Positions 15,497 through 22,773 are shown, counted from the stretch's first letter. The stretch: 30,932 nucleotides of DNA from an uncultured bacterium (GCA_905215445.1 CAJMPZ010000024.1:1-30932), one strand, 5' to 3'. The notes: generated by a model not told the origin, from the letters alone. Numbers and translations are program-made.

Positions 15497-16649
15497 CGAA
15501 ATACGCTCCCATCATCAGCTTGGCCACTGCTCGCACAGCCGGTACGGTGACAGAATTACCAAATTGATGATATGCCTGCGTATCCGAAACCGGAATAATG
15601 AATTGATCGGGGAACCCTTGAAGTCGGGCGCATTCACGCGGAGTCAGCTTGCGAGGGTTCTTCCCCTCGCCACGTGAAACAAGAATCTCACTTCCGTCCT
15701 TGTGATAGCGTGCTGAAAGCGTCCTTGTCGTGTCATTGGGGCCAACCGTGCTATAGCCAAAGCCATTGCCTGCCGCCTGATGCTTTTCCTTATATGCACG
15801 CAAATAAGCCCACAGTTTGTCGGAAAGAACGTATCGATCATCAGGAGCATCTTCAAGAATCTCCCCGACGGTGTGCCCACCGCCCCCAAGCTCTAGTTGG
15901 TCCCAATCAAAATTAGTTTTTTTCTTAAAGCCAACAATGTAAATGCGCTCACGATGCTGGCAAGTCCAATTCTTGCTATCAAGAACCTTGTAGTGCACAT
16001 CGTAACCAAGCTCGTCCTTAAGGGTCTGCATAATAATCCTGAAGGTCTTGCCGCGATCGTGACTCGTTAGGTTTTTAACGTTTTCCAGCAGGAAAGCATC
16101 AGGTTTTTTGTCGCGAATAATACGAGCTACTTCGAAAAATAATGTCCCCTGCGTCTTGTCTTCAAAGCCAGTAGCACGTCCCATCGATTTTTTCTTTGAA
16201 ACGCCCGCGAGCGAGAATGGCTGGCACGGAAATCCCGCCAATAAAACGTTAAATTTTGGAATGTCGTCCGAACGAACGTCATGAATGTCCCCAGCTGGCT
16301 GATCACCGTAATTCATGCGGTACGTCTTCTGTGCATATTTATCCCACTCGCAAGAAAAAACGCACTTACCACCAAGTTCTTGGAACGGCAAGCGAATGCC
16401 ACCGATACCAGCAAATAGGTCAATGTAAGTGAAAGGAGCGTCCTCCCGATCACCCTGCGCAAAGGGCGCCTGATAACCTAGGGAGCGTATAAACGTGAGC
16501 TCCGTAGCAGATGGACTGGTCTCGCCAGTCTCCCAACGCCGGACGGTTCTATCACCATTAGGTCCCATGCCAAGAGCGGCGGCGAACTCCTTCTGAGTCA
16601 GCGCGAGCTCCTTGCGTTTGGCAGTTATCTCTTCCCTAACGTCTTTCAT
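15474..16649 (-). CDS. DNA (cytosine-5) methyltransferase with N-terminal helix-turn-helix
   Basis: 391 residues counted from 16649, where the helix-turn-helix domain begins. The first 60 residues form an XRE-type domain (LTQKEFAAALGMG, TVRRWETGETSPS). The catalytic part has motif I (DLFAGIGG, 77-84), motif IV with the nucleophile C142 in PCQPFS, motif VI ENV (189-191), motif VIII QHRER (231-235) and motif X GNSVTVPAV. It methylates cytosine to protect against the endonuclease encoded next. M.SsoII- and M.EcoRII-type enzymes with this fused domain also repress their own promoter, and a GGAC-N5-GTCC palindrome lies 23 bases ahead of the start. A frame back to 16739 would run past the predicted promoter, so I reject that start. 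Confidence 0.92.
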   Translation of the reverse strand: MKDVREEITAKRKELALTQKEFAAALGMGPNGDRTVRRWETGETSPSATELTFIRSLGYQAPFAQGDREDAPFTYIDLFAGIGGIRLPFQELGGKCVFSCEWDKYAQKTYRMNYGDQPAGDIHDVRSDDIPKFNVLLAGFPCQPFSLAGVSKKKSMGRATGFEDKTQGTLFFEVARIIRDKKPDAFLLENVKNLTSHDRGKTFRIIMQTLKDELGYDVHYKVLDSKNWTCQHRERIYIVGFKKKTNFDWDQLELGGGGHTVGEILEDAPDDRYVLSDKLWAYLRAYKEKHQAAGNGFGYSTVGPNDTTRTLSARYHKDGSEILVSRGEGKNPRKLTPRECARLQGFPDQFIIPVSDTQAYHQFGNSVTVPAVRAVAKLMMGAYFDGLRSSE

Positions 16650-16671
16650 GCTATCCAATCGGAACAAACTA

Positions 16672-16686
16672 CGGACGAACTGTCCG
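16672..16686 (-). promoter_or_regulatory. Palindromic operator in front of the methyltransferase
   Basis: CGGAC-N5-GTCCG, perfect arms, between the predicted transcript start and the ATG. The core GGAC-N5-GTCC matches in layout the operator bound by the helix-turn-helix domain of M.SsoII, as I recall it. Confidence 0.6.
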
Positions 16687-16709
16687 CTAATTGACACAGC
16701 GTTATCAAG

Positions 16710-16750
16710 ATTAAACGCGATGCATGGCAGTTGCAACACTTTGTTGCAAC
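16710..16750 (-). promoter_or_regulatory. Promoter of the restriction-modification genes with two GTTGCAAC palindromes
   Basis: On the minus strand, TTGCAA is followed 15 bases later by TTTAAT (16710-16715). The self-complementary octamer GTTGCAAC occurs at 16730-16737, covering the -35 box, and again at 16743-16750. Transcription would start near 16703. Confidence 0.5.
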
Positions 16751-16835
16751 GCCTTTCAACGGTAACTTAGATTAACGTGTCGCACGGACAAACGATTGCC
16801 CCAACTTGCAACTAGCCAACATCAGGCCTGCGTAT

Positions 16836-17462
16836 TCAGTCACAACCCAGAGCTATCAGCAAAGGCCTCATTAGTTCGCGTCGTTTGGCGGTTTTAGAGT
16901 TCTCTTCTACAAGATCCTTCAGCCGTTGTATATCGAGTCCACGTCCAAGCGCGTCGTGATAGGCATCGATAATTAATGAGGGATCCTCGCAATCGAGGCA
17001 AAGATCGACAAGCGTGCGCTCGGGTTTAGTTACCGGCAGGCCGTCGAGCCAAACGATGTCCCGCTCAGCAATCTCGCGCTTTACAAAAGAAAGGGATTCG
17101 TTTCTTGTATTGATACGCGCGGGCGCGGTCATCCTGTAGGGGGACAGGTAGAAATCGCCCATTTGCTGCAGGTTCGCCGCAGTCGTACCGCTCACTGCAA
17201 TGCCGTCCCACTGGCGCTTTCTCTCCCACGCGCAAAGGGAGGGATTGGTGAGCTTCCAGAAAGCGTTGAGCTCGTCGGTGTCTCGGCGCTGTGTTCCAGA
17301 CATCCGGTAGGCGCCGTGGCATATTCGTTCAAGACGCCCCGCACGACATGAGTGTGCCAGCGCATCTCGAGAGATGTCCATGCGAGCCGCCTGGGCTGTG
17401 GTGAACACGCCCTCGCTCTCGGAAAGCTCGCTTATCGCCGTTATGTTGCTAAAGTACTTCAT
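16836..17462 (-). CDS. AbiEi-like antitoxin/transcriptional regulator without an adjacent toxin
   Basis: 208 residues counted from the ATG at 17462. The N-terminal winged helix (VFTTAQAARMDISRDALAHSCRAG, split here at about residues 18-42, then RLERICHGAYRM) is the AbiEi_4-type domain. The central and C-terminal part (SGTTAA, DGLPVTKPERTLVDLCLD) matches the AbiEi family. AbiEi proteins repress their own operon and neutralise the nucleotidyltransferase toxin AbiEii. No AbiEii gene follows; the next gene is the methyltransferase. TACAAT ends six bases before this ATG, giving a leaderless start, and no ATG upstream has a ribosome binding site. It may instead regulate the restriction-modification genes. 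Confidence 0.8.
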   Translation of the reverse strand: MKYFSNITAISELSESEGVFTTAQAARMDISRDALAHSCRAGRLERICHGAYRMSGTQRRDTDELNAFWKLTNPSLCAWERKRQWDGIAVSGTTAANLQQMGDFYLSPYRMTAPARINTRNESLSFVKREIAERDIVWLDGLPVTKPERTLVDLCLDCEDPSLIIDAYHDALGRGLDIQRLKDLVEENSKTAKRRELMRPLLIALGCD

Positions 17463-17468
17463 GCTGCA

Positions 17469-17497
17469 ATTGTAGGATATTTTCATACTTTTGCAAC
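17469..17497 (-). promoter_or_regulatory. Promoter of the AbiEi-like gene
   Basis: On the minus strand TTGCAA (-35) and TACAAT (-10) are 16 bases apart, and the A of the ATG falls at +1. The -35 box lies inside TTGCAAC (plus strand 17491-17497), the same heptamer that covers the methyltransferase -35 box. Confidence 0.65.
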
Positions 17498-17581
17498 GTG
17501 ATTTTTGATCCATTAGATCCGTTTGCCTTGTTTACCCCATTTCTGACGCCGTTTTGCACCGGCACCCCATCCCCCGCTATT

Positions 17582-17761
17582 GAGGTCTAATACTTTTCCG
17601 CGAAGTGAACGGCTGTTTTTGGACCCCTGAAACATCCGCATTTTTCGGCGGCAAAATCGTGGGATTTCAGCATTGAAACCGCAGGAAGCGGCACCTCTAA
17701 AGTGTCGATGCTTCGGGGGTCCGTTTTCACTCATTCACTTCTCGGAAAAGTATTAGACCTC
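17582..17761. mobile_element. MITE-like repeat, copy 1
   Basis: 180 bases with terminal inverted repeats GAGGTCTAATACTTTTCCG / CGGAAAAGTATTAGACCTC. Inside, GGACCCCTGAAACATC faces GATGCTTCGGGGGTCC, so the whole unit can fold as one long hairpin. A second copy in the same orientation lies at 20674. No open frame of protein type is seen. Confidence 0.88.
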
Positions 17762-17882
17762 GCTATCAGCTATCCCAAAGATCAGACCGTCCCTCCTTCA
17801 CGCCACGCAAAACCGACCTCCCCCTTGCCTGCGCGCCCCGCGTCACGCGCTTCGCCACCCAAAAACTCATCCAACATTAATC

Positions 17883-17910
17883 TTGGCTCAAGAATCGCTT
17901 AATCTATAAC
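17883..17910 (+). promoter_or_regulatory. Promoter candidate for the UBA-like gene
   Basis: TTGGCT and TATAAC, 16 bases apart, about 115 bases upstream of the start. Otherwise the stretch 17762-18028 shows no gene. Confidence 0.45.
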
Positions 17911-18028
17911 CTGCACTATAGAGTTCGACCAAGGGCGGGGCGGCACCGCGCAACGCAGGCCGCCGAACCCAACGCTCGCGCCCGAGCAGATCGCCTGGCG
18001 TCGCGCCCATCGAACGAAAGGACAGGTC

Positions 18029-18571
18029 ATGGACGACCTCGAAAAAGTTGAAACCATCCGCACCAAGTGCAACGTGAGTTACACCGACGCCAAGGCCGCG
18101 CTCGACGCCGCCGACGGCAACGTCCTGGACGCCATCATTTGGCTCGAGTCGCAGGGCAAGACCCAGACCACGTCGGCGCACGCCGCCACCGAGTCCGCGC
18201 CGGCCGACGAGCCCTCGGCCGAGATGGTCGCCGCGCAGGTCGCCTACGAAAAGTCGAGCGAAAAGACCGACTTCTCCAAGAAGATGGACAGCGTGTGGGA
18301 GTACCTCAAAAAGCTCTTCCGTCTGAGCCTGGACACCAAGTTTATCGCCACGCGCCGCGACGCGATCATCCTCAACATTCCCATCCTGATCCCCATCGTC
18401 GCCCTGTTTGCCTGGGGCGCCACGATATGGCTGATGCTGCTTGGCTTGTTCTTTGGCATGCGCTACCGCATCGATAGCGACGGCGACGTGCCCGGCAGCA
18501 TCAACAACCTGATGGACAGCGCTGCCAATGCCGCGGACGACATCAAGCAAAATCTGAACGACGACAAGTAA
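18029..18571 (+). CDS. UBA/TS-N-like DUF4342 family membrane protein
   Basis: 180 residues. The first 45 form a ubiquitin-associated/TS-N-like three-helix domain (VETIRTKCNVSYTDAKAAL, DGNVLDAIIWLE), as in elongation factor Ts. A polar Ala/Glu linker, a basic segment (KLFRLSLDTKFIATRRD) and one or two hydrophobic helices (about 118-147) follow. This order is that of DUF4342 proteins of Firmicutes and Actinobacteria, whose function is unknown. The response regulator starts 18 bases downstream, so the three genes probably form an operon; the protein could modulate the signalling pair, but that is inference only. GAAAGGACAGGTC supplies the ribosome binding site. Confidence 0.82.
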   Translation: MDDLEKVETIRTKCNVSYTDAKAALDAADGNVLDAIIWLESQGKTQTTSAHAATESAPADEPSAEMVAAQVAYEKSSEKTDFSKKMDSVWEYLKKLFRLSLDTKFIATRRDAIILNIPILIPIVALFAWGATIWLMLLGLFFGMRYRIDSDGDVPGSINNLMDSAANAADDIKQNLNDDK

Positions 18572-18589
18572 TCGCAGACGGGGGCACGT

Positions 18590-19375
18590 ATGGCACGGAT
18601 CCTGATTGTAGAGGACGAGGAGAAAATCGCCCGCTTTGTGACGCTCGAGCTGGAGCACGAGGGCTACCAGGTGGAGCACGCCGCCGATGGCCGCACTGCC
18701 GTTGACCTGGCGCTGGAGCGCGACTACGATCTGATTCTGCTCGACGTGCTGCTGCCGCAGCTCAACGGTATGGAAGTGCTGCGGCGCATCCGCAAGCACA
18801 AGGATGTGCCGGTGATTATGGTCACCGCGCGCGATGCCGTAATGGACAAGGTGGCTGGGCTCGATGCCGGCGCCGACGATTACCTGACCAAGCCGTTTGC
18901 GATTGAGGAGCTGTTCGCACGGATCCGCGTGGCGTTGAAGCGCTCGGAGGCCATGCGGGCGGCTTCGGGCGTAGCTGGCGTCGGCGCCGGAGCGGGCATG
19001 GCGGGCGTCGCGGGCGAGAAGGCCACCGCGATGCCCCCGGCCAGTGACATGGCCCAGACCCCTGCCTCGCCCTCCCCTGCCACACTCACCGTGGGATCGG
19101 TTGCGCTCGACCCCGACCGCCGCGAAGTCACGGTCGGCGGCTCGCCCATCGCGCTCACGGCCCGCGAGTTCGACGTCCTCGCCCTGCTTATGGCGCACGC
19201 CGGCACCGTGCTCACGCGCGAGCGCATCGCGCATGAGGCGCTAGGCTACGACTACGTGGGCGATACCAACAACGTCGATGTGCACATCGCACATTTGCGC
19301 GCCAAGATCGAAGACGCTGGCGGCGCCCGCATCATCCAGACCGTGCGCGGGGTGGGCTATGTCTGCCGCGCATAA
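18590..19375 (+). CDS. Response regulator, OmpR family
   Basis: 261 residues. The receiver domain has E8-D9-E10, the phosphorylation site D52, T79 and K101. The winged-helix DNA-binding domain (about 168-260) shows LTAREFDVLALLM and the recognition part NNVDVHIAHLRAKI, ending in VRGVGYVCRA. A 40-residue Ala/Gly/Pro linker (about 124-166) is longer than usual and of low complexity. GGGGGCACGT gives the ribosome binding site. The kinase gene starts inside the last codons (17-base overlap). The signal and target genes are unknown. Confidence 0.93.
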   Translation: MARILIVEDEEKIARFVTLELEHEGYQVEHAADGRTAVDLALERDYDLILLDVLLPQLNGMEVLRRIRKHKDVPVIMVTARDAVMDKVAGLDAGADDYLTKPFAIEELFARIRVALKRSEAMRAASGVAGVGAGAGMAGVAGEKATAMPPASDMAQTPASPSPATLTVGSVALDPDRREVTVGGSPIALTAREFDVLALLMAHAGTVLTRERIAHEALGYDYVGDTNNVDVHIAHLRAKIEDAGGARIIQTVRGVGYVCRA

Positions 19376-20654
19376 CGCCGAGGCCAAGCGCGTCACCTCC
19401 ATCGCCCGCGCCATCAACTGGGGCTATATGTGGCGCCGCTTGATGAGCTACGTCTGGCTCGATCTGTTGCTGATGGTGATTGCGGCGGCGATCCTCGTCT
19501 ATGGATACAACCAGACGCTGCCCGACAGCGCGTTTACCGCAGGCTGGATTCCCGGCGCCACCGTTCACGGCATGTCGCTGACGCCCGCACGCGGCTGGGA
19601 CCTGACAACGCTCACCTATACCGTCGAGTTTGCGCGTACCACCAAGACCTTCCCCCTCGCGCAGGACCTCGTCGCGCTATGGCCTCTCTACCTTGTCGTT
19701 ATGGGTTGGCAGGTCATCAGCGTGCTCAACATGCTCGGCGGCGCCCGCCGCGTGCGCCGCACCATGGCGCCGCTCAACGACCTTGCCTTGCGCGTGGACG
19801 AGCTCGGCCGTATGCAGCTCTCCGGCGGCAAGATGGAAACGCTGGAGCAGGCCATCGAGCGCGCAAGCGTCGACTCGCCGAGCGTCACCACCGGCGACGC
19901 CGACCTGGCAAGCATCGAGGTCGCACTCAACCGCCTGCTGCGCCAGATGCAAGAGGCCAAGCTGCAGCAGATGCGCTTTGTCAACGATGCGAGCCACGAG
20001 CTGCGCACGCCCATCGCGGTGATTCAGGGCTACGTGAACATGCTCGACCGCTGGGGTAAAAACGACCCGGACGTACTGGCAGAGTCCATCGCCTCGCTCA
20101 AGGCCGAAAGCGAGCACATGCAGGAGCTCGTGGAGCAGCTGCTGTTTTTGGCGCGCGGCGATGCCGGACGCACGGCCCTGCGGCATGCGAATACCAACCT
20201 GGCCGCACTGGTCGGCGAGGTATGCGAGGAGTCGCAGATGATCGATGCCGAGCACACGTATCGGCTGGCTTTTGACGCCTTGCTTGCCAGCGACCCGCGC
20301 TGCGACGCGCCCGTCGACGTGGCGCTCGTGAAGCAGGCTCTGCGCGTGATCGTGCAAAACGCCGCCAAGTACTCGGATGCGGGAACGACCGTCACATTTG
20401 GCATAACGCCCAATGCGGGCTTGGGCACGATCGACATAAGTGTTGAGGACGAGGGCATCGGCATGAACCAGGAATCCGCAGCTCACGCGTTTGAACGGTT
20501 CTACCGCGCCGACAATGCACGCGATGCCGGCGCACAGGGCTCGGGTCTGGGGCTTGCCATTGCCAAGTGGATCGTCGACAGCCATGGCGGTGTCATTGGC
20601 GTGACCTCAGTCGAGGGCGTCGGCAGCCGCTTTACGATTCGGCTGCCACGGTAG
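19359..20654 (+). CDS. Sensor histidine kinase
   Basis: 431 residues from the ATG at 19359, which overlaps the regulator and follows GGGGTGG. Two membrane helices (about 33-50 and 106-127) enclose an extracytoplasmic loop of roughly 55 residues. A linker leads to the HisKA domain with H213 in NDASHELRTPIA. The ATPase lobe has VQNAAKYSD (N box), DEGIGM (G1), FERFYRAD (F box) and GSGLGLAIAKWIV (G2). All catalytic motifs are intact. It is the partner of the preceding regulator. An inverted repeat (GGCAGCCG / CGGCTGCC, 20622-20647) falls inside the last codons and may help end the transcript. Confidence 0.93.
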   Translation: MSAAHNAEAKRVTSIARAINWGYMWRRLMSYVWLDLLLMVIAAAILVYGYNQTLPDSAFTAGWIPGATVHGMSLTPARGWDLTTLTYTVEFARTTKTFPLAQDLVALWPLYLVVMGWQVISVLNMLGGARRVRRTMAPLNDLALRVDELGRMQLSGGKMETLEQAIERASVDSPSVTTGDADLASIEVALNRLLRQMQEAKLQQMRFVNDASHELRTPIAVIQGYVNMLDRWGKNDPDVLAESIASLKAESEHMQELVEQLLFLARGDAGRTALRHANTNLAALVGEVCEESQMIDAEHTYRLAFDALLASDPRCDAPVDVALVKQALRVIVQNAAKYSDAGTTVTFGITPNAGLGTIDISVEDEGIGMNQESAAHAFERFYRADNARDAGAQGSGLGLAIAKWIVDSHGGVIGVTSVEGVGSRFTIRLPR

Positions 20655-20673
20655 GGATGCCCCCTCGTGGATC

Positions 20674-20855
20674 GAGGTCTAATACTTTTCCCGAGAAGTG
20701 AACGACCATATTCGGACCCCCGAAGCATCCGCATTTTTCGGCCGCAAAATCGCAGGATTCCAGCATCGAAACTGCAGGAAACGATGCCCTTAAAGTGTCG
20801 ATGCTTCGGGGGGGCTGATTTGTCTCGTTCACTTCTCGGAAAAGTATTAGACTTC
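20674..20855. mobile_element. MITE-like repeat, copy 2
   Basis: 182 bases, same orientation as the copy at 17582 and similar along the whole length, with terminal repeats GAGGTCTAATACTTTTCCCG and CGGAAAAGTATTAGACTTC. It starts 20 bases after the kinase stop. Confidence 0.88.
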
Positions 20856-20896
20856 GGTTTTTTGACCGTTGCAAAAGTCGATCCCTCGGCATAAAT

Positions 20897-20930
20897 AAAG
20901 GGATAAGGCCATACGGCCCTATCCCTTTTT
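20897..20930. terminator. Bidirectional terminator after the VOC gene
   Basis: AAAGGGATAAGGCC-ATAC-GGCCCTATCCCTTTTT folds into a strong stem with one bulge, with T-rich sequence on both strands. It serves the minus-strand VOC/IIB genes and closes the plus-strand transcript. Confidence 0.8.
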
Positions 20931-20952
20931 GCTAACTAAAGCAGCTCGTGCG

Positions 20953-21327
20953 CTACTCGCGGCACAGGTGCACGGCGAAGCCGGCGAACTCGCGCTTAAA
21001 GTACACGAGCTTGGTGCTACCGTCGGGCAGCAGCGCGCGCGACTCCTCGTTGACCTCGAGCCCGCGCTCGGCAAACCACTTCTCGGCCGCATCGATGTCG
21101 TTGACGGCAAAGCCAATGTGGCCCTTGGTGCCACGACCGTTCTGCTTCATAACCTCGACCAGCGAATCGTTAAAGTACGAAACCGGGGTCTCGATAACGG
21201 GCAGGCCCATCATCGTCGAGAACAGCTCCGCGATCTCCAAGGCGTCTGCCGGGTCGGCGGCGTTAATGCCCACATGGGCAACGCGCATACCAAAGAGCTC
21301 TACCGGATTGGCGTTCTGCTCACTCAT
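20953..21327 (-). CDS. VOC (glyoxalase/dioxygenase-fold) family protein
   Basis: 124 residues in two beta-alpha-beta-beta-beta halves: RVAHVGINAADP...AELFSTMMGLPVIETP and GHIGFAVNDIDAAEKWFAERGLEV, then TKLVYFKREFAGFAVHLC. Metal ligand positions are plausible (H18 in the first strand, H in KGHIGF, a late H in AVHLC), so it may be a lyase or epimerase-type enzyme. The substrate is not predictable. It starts 11 bases after the PTS IIB stop and has no good ribosome binding site of its own, so it is probably coupled. An association with sugar uptake or the handling of its reactive by-products is an inference. Confidence 0.83.
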   Translation of the reverse strand: MSEQNANPVELFGMRVAHVGINAADPADALEIAELFSTMMGLPVIETPVSYFNDSLVEVMKQNGRGTKGHIGFAVNDIDAAEKWFAERGLEVNEESRALLPDGSTKLVYFKREFAGFAVHLCRE

Positions 21328-21338
21328 GCAGGCAGCGC

Positions 21339-21626
21339 CTACTGAGCCATGACGTCAAGAACGGCCTTCTCGGCGGCAACGCGGTTCATGCCGGTCATGA
21401 AGGGCACGCCGCTCACGTACGGGCAGGTGAGGCCCTCGGGGGCAACGGTGGTGGCGATCAGCAGGTCGGCGCCCTCGTCGCAAGCGTCCTTGGCCTCGGA
21501 GATGGCGCACTGCACGATCTCATACTTGTCGGCGTAACCGTTGGCGTCGAGCAGGGTGGCGACCTTCTGGGCAACGAGCGTGGAAGTAGCAGCGCCAGCA
21601 CCGCAAGCCAAAACGATTTTCTTCAT
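21339..21626 (-). CDS. PTS sugar transporter subunit IIB, galactitol/ascorbate type
   Basis: 95 residues, a complete single-domain IIB protein. The phosphorylated cysteine is C8 in VLACGAGAATST, the P-loop of the GatB/SgcB/UlaB type. The phosphoryl group would pass from a IIA protein to the sugar. No IIA, IIC or sugar enzyme is adjacent, which makes it an orphan IIB; it could serve a permease elsewhere or act in regulation. GGGAG lies nine bases before the ATG. It is cotranscribed with the VOC gene. Confidence 0.9.
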   Translation of the reverse strand: MKKIVLACGAGAATSTLVAQKVATLLDANGYADKYEIVQCAISEAKDACDEGADLLIATTVAPEGLTCPYVSGVPFMTGMNRVAAEKAVLDVMAQ

Positions 21627-21704
21627 AGGTAATGTCTCCCTTCATGGTTTACTTTAGGTAAGTGTACCGCAGCGAGCGATGGCACTCGGCCTCGATGAGC
21701 TTTT

Positions 21705-21734
21705 ATGCCAGTTTGCTTGCGCGCTGCGTATAAT
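21705..21734 (+). promoter_or_regulatory. Promoter of the helical-repeat protein gene
   Basis: A perfect TATAAT (21729-21734) with ATGCCA 18 bases upstream as a partial -35 box. The transcript would start about 50 bases before the ATG at 21790. Confidence 0.6.
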
Positions 21735-21789
21735 ACATCCAGTACGTGTTGTCATACCGCTCGCTTTATGAGCGACTAAGGACCCTAAT

Positions 21790-22413
21790 ATGCCCGATTC
21801 CCGCACACTCTGGACCGCCGTCGTTATCATCTGTATCGCCGTGTCGGTGTTCTTTAGCATCAAAAAACGCACCACGTTTAAGCGCCTGCAGCAGTTGATG
21901 GCTGCCAAACAGTGGGACGAGTTCGATCGTTTGCTCGACGGCAAACTCACCAGCATGCTGTACCCGCGCTACAACCGCGACTACCTGCGCCTGAACTCCT
22001 ATCTGTTGCGCGAGGACCACGAACACGCCAACGAGATGTTCGACCTGCTGCTGGGACTCAACCTGCCCAAGATGCAGCGCGTCGACCTGGTGATCAAAGC
22101 CTTTAACTACTACGTTGGCCAGGAGGACCGCAAAAAGTCCAAGGAGTTGCTGCACGAGATCAAGGGCTTTGAGGGCGGTCAGGCCGAGGCAGTCGCACAC
22201 GAATGCCAGCTGATGTACGACACGATGATCCTCAAGCGCCACAACGACATTCCCGAGCTGGAGCGCATGCTCGAAGAGGCCGGTGACGACAAGGTCAAGA
22301 GCTGCCGCCTGGAATACCTGCTGGCCCTGCAGTACAAGAACAAGGGCGACGAGGCCAAGTTTGCCGAGTACTTGGAAAAGTCGGGCCAGCACTCGATGGC
22401 TGTCAACGCGTAA
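21790..22413 (+). CDS. Membrane-anchored TPR-like protein, unknown function
   Basis: 207 residues. One N-terminal membrane helix (about 7-25) is followed by KKRTTFK and a long all-helical cytoplasmic region. Helix pairs recur about every 35 residues (QQLMAAKQWDEFDRLL, YLRLNSYLLREDHEHANEMF, YYVGQEDRKKSKELLHEI, RLEYLLALQYKNKGDEAKF), typical of degenerate tetratricopeptide repeats used for protein binding. The partner is unknown. AAGGAC precedes the ATG. The tRNA gene follows 31 bases after the stop. Confidence 0.78.
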   Translation: MPDSRTLWTAVVIICIAVSVFFSIKKRTTFKRLQQLMAAKQWDEFDRLLDGKLTSMLYPRYNRDYLRLNSYLLREDHEHANEMFDLLLGLNLPKMQRVDLVIKAFNYYVGQEDRKKSKELLHEIKGFEGGQAEAVAHECQLMYDTMILKRHNDIPELERMLEEAGDDKVKSCRLEYLLALQYKNKGDEAKFAEYLEKSGQHSMAVNA

Positions 22414-22444
22414 CGGGCGGCTTGTGCTAGACTTCTAGTCTCAC

Positions 22445-22529
22445 GGGGGCGTGGCGGAATTGGCATACGCAGGAGACTTAAAATCTCTCGCCGCAAGGAT
22501 TGTGGGTTCGAGTCCCACCGCCCCTACCA
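22445..22529 (+). tRNA. tRNA-Leu (anticodon UAA)
   Basis: 85 bases with encoded CCA. The acceptor stem GGGGGCG pairs with CGCCCCT, the anticodon stem GGAGA/TCTC(T) holds the loop CTTAAAA with TAA, a short variable arm follows, and the T arm is GTGGG-TTCGAGT-CCCAC. The long-variable-arm (class II) size fits leucine. TAGACT preceded by TGC (22425-22433) may be an extended -10 box. Confidence 0.96.
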
Positions 22530-22538
22530 TTGGCTTTT

Positions 22539-22578
22539 ACGGGCCCGTATCTCCCAGGGATGCGGGCCCGTTTCTTTT
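22539..22578 (+). terminator. Terminator after tRNA-Leu
   Basis: ACGGGCCCG (22539-22547) pairs with CGGGCCCGT (22563-22571), followed by TTTCTTTT. Confidence 0.85.
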
Positions 22579-22706
22579 GCACGCCGGTGGGGCTCGAACC
22601 CGCGAGGGGGCGAGCGTTAAGCAAACGCGGAGCGTTTGTAGCGAGCCGGCGAGGGCGCCGGCAGGCGACCGAGGCCGGTGCGTATTTGCTGCGCAAATTC
22701 GCAGAC

Positions 22707-22773
22707 GTCCCACCGCCCCTACCACGCATTGTTTACGAGCCCGTGTCCCCCGGAGACGCGGGCTCGTTTCTTG
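22707..22773 (+). repeat. Duplicated 3' end of tRNA-Leu with its own terminator
   Basis: GTCCCACCGCCCCTACCA (22707-22724) repeats the last 18 bases of the tRNA exactly. It is followed by a second hairpin of the same design (ACGAGCCCG...CGGGCTCGT, then TTTCTT). No tRNA body lies in front of it. The layout is that of an attachment-site scar or a decayed tandem tRNA copy. Confidence 0.75.

Noticed and set aside
15474..16739. Longer methyltransferase start at 16739
   Set aside because: The extra 30 residues show no domain similarity and would begin upstream of the predicted transcript start.
17888..19234. 448-codon minus-strand frame across the UBA-like and response-regulator genes
   Set aside because: The plus-strand genes carry UBA-like and OmpR-type motifs with good ribosome binding sites, so this is a shadow.
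20622..20647. Inverted repeat GGCAGCCG/CGGCTGCC as a terminator
   Set aside because: It lies within the last codons of the kinase and has no T tract; coding constraint explains it well enough.
22578..22605. Minus-strand T-arm-like text (GGGTTCGAGCCCCACC) as a second tRNA
   Set aside because: Only the T loop looks right; the stem does not pair and no acceptor or anticodon arm can be found.
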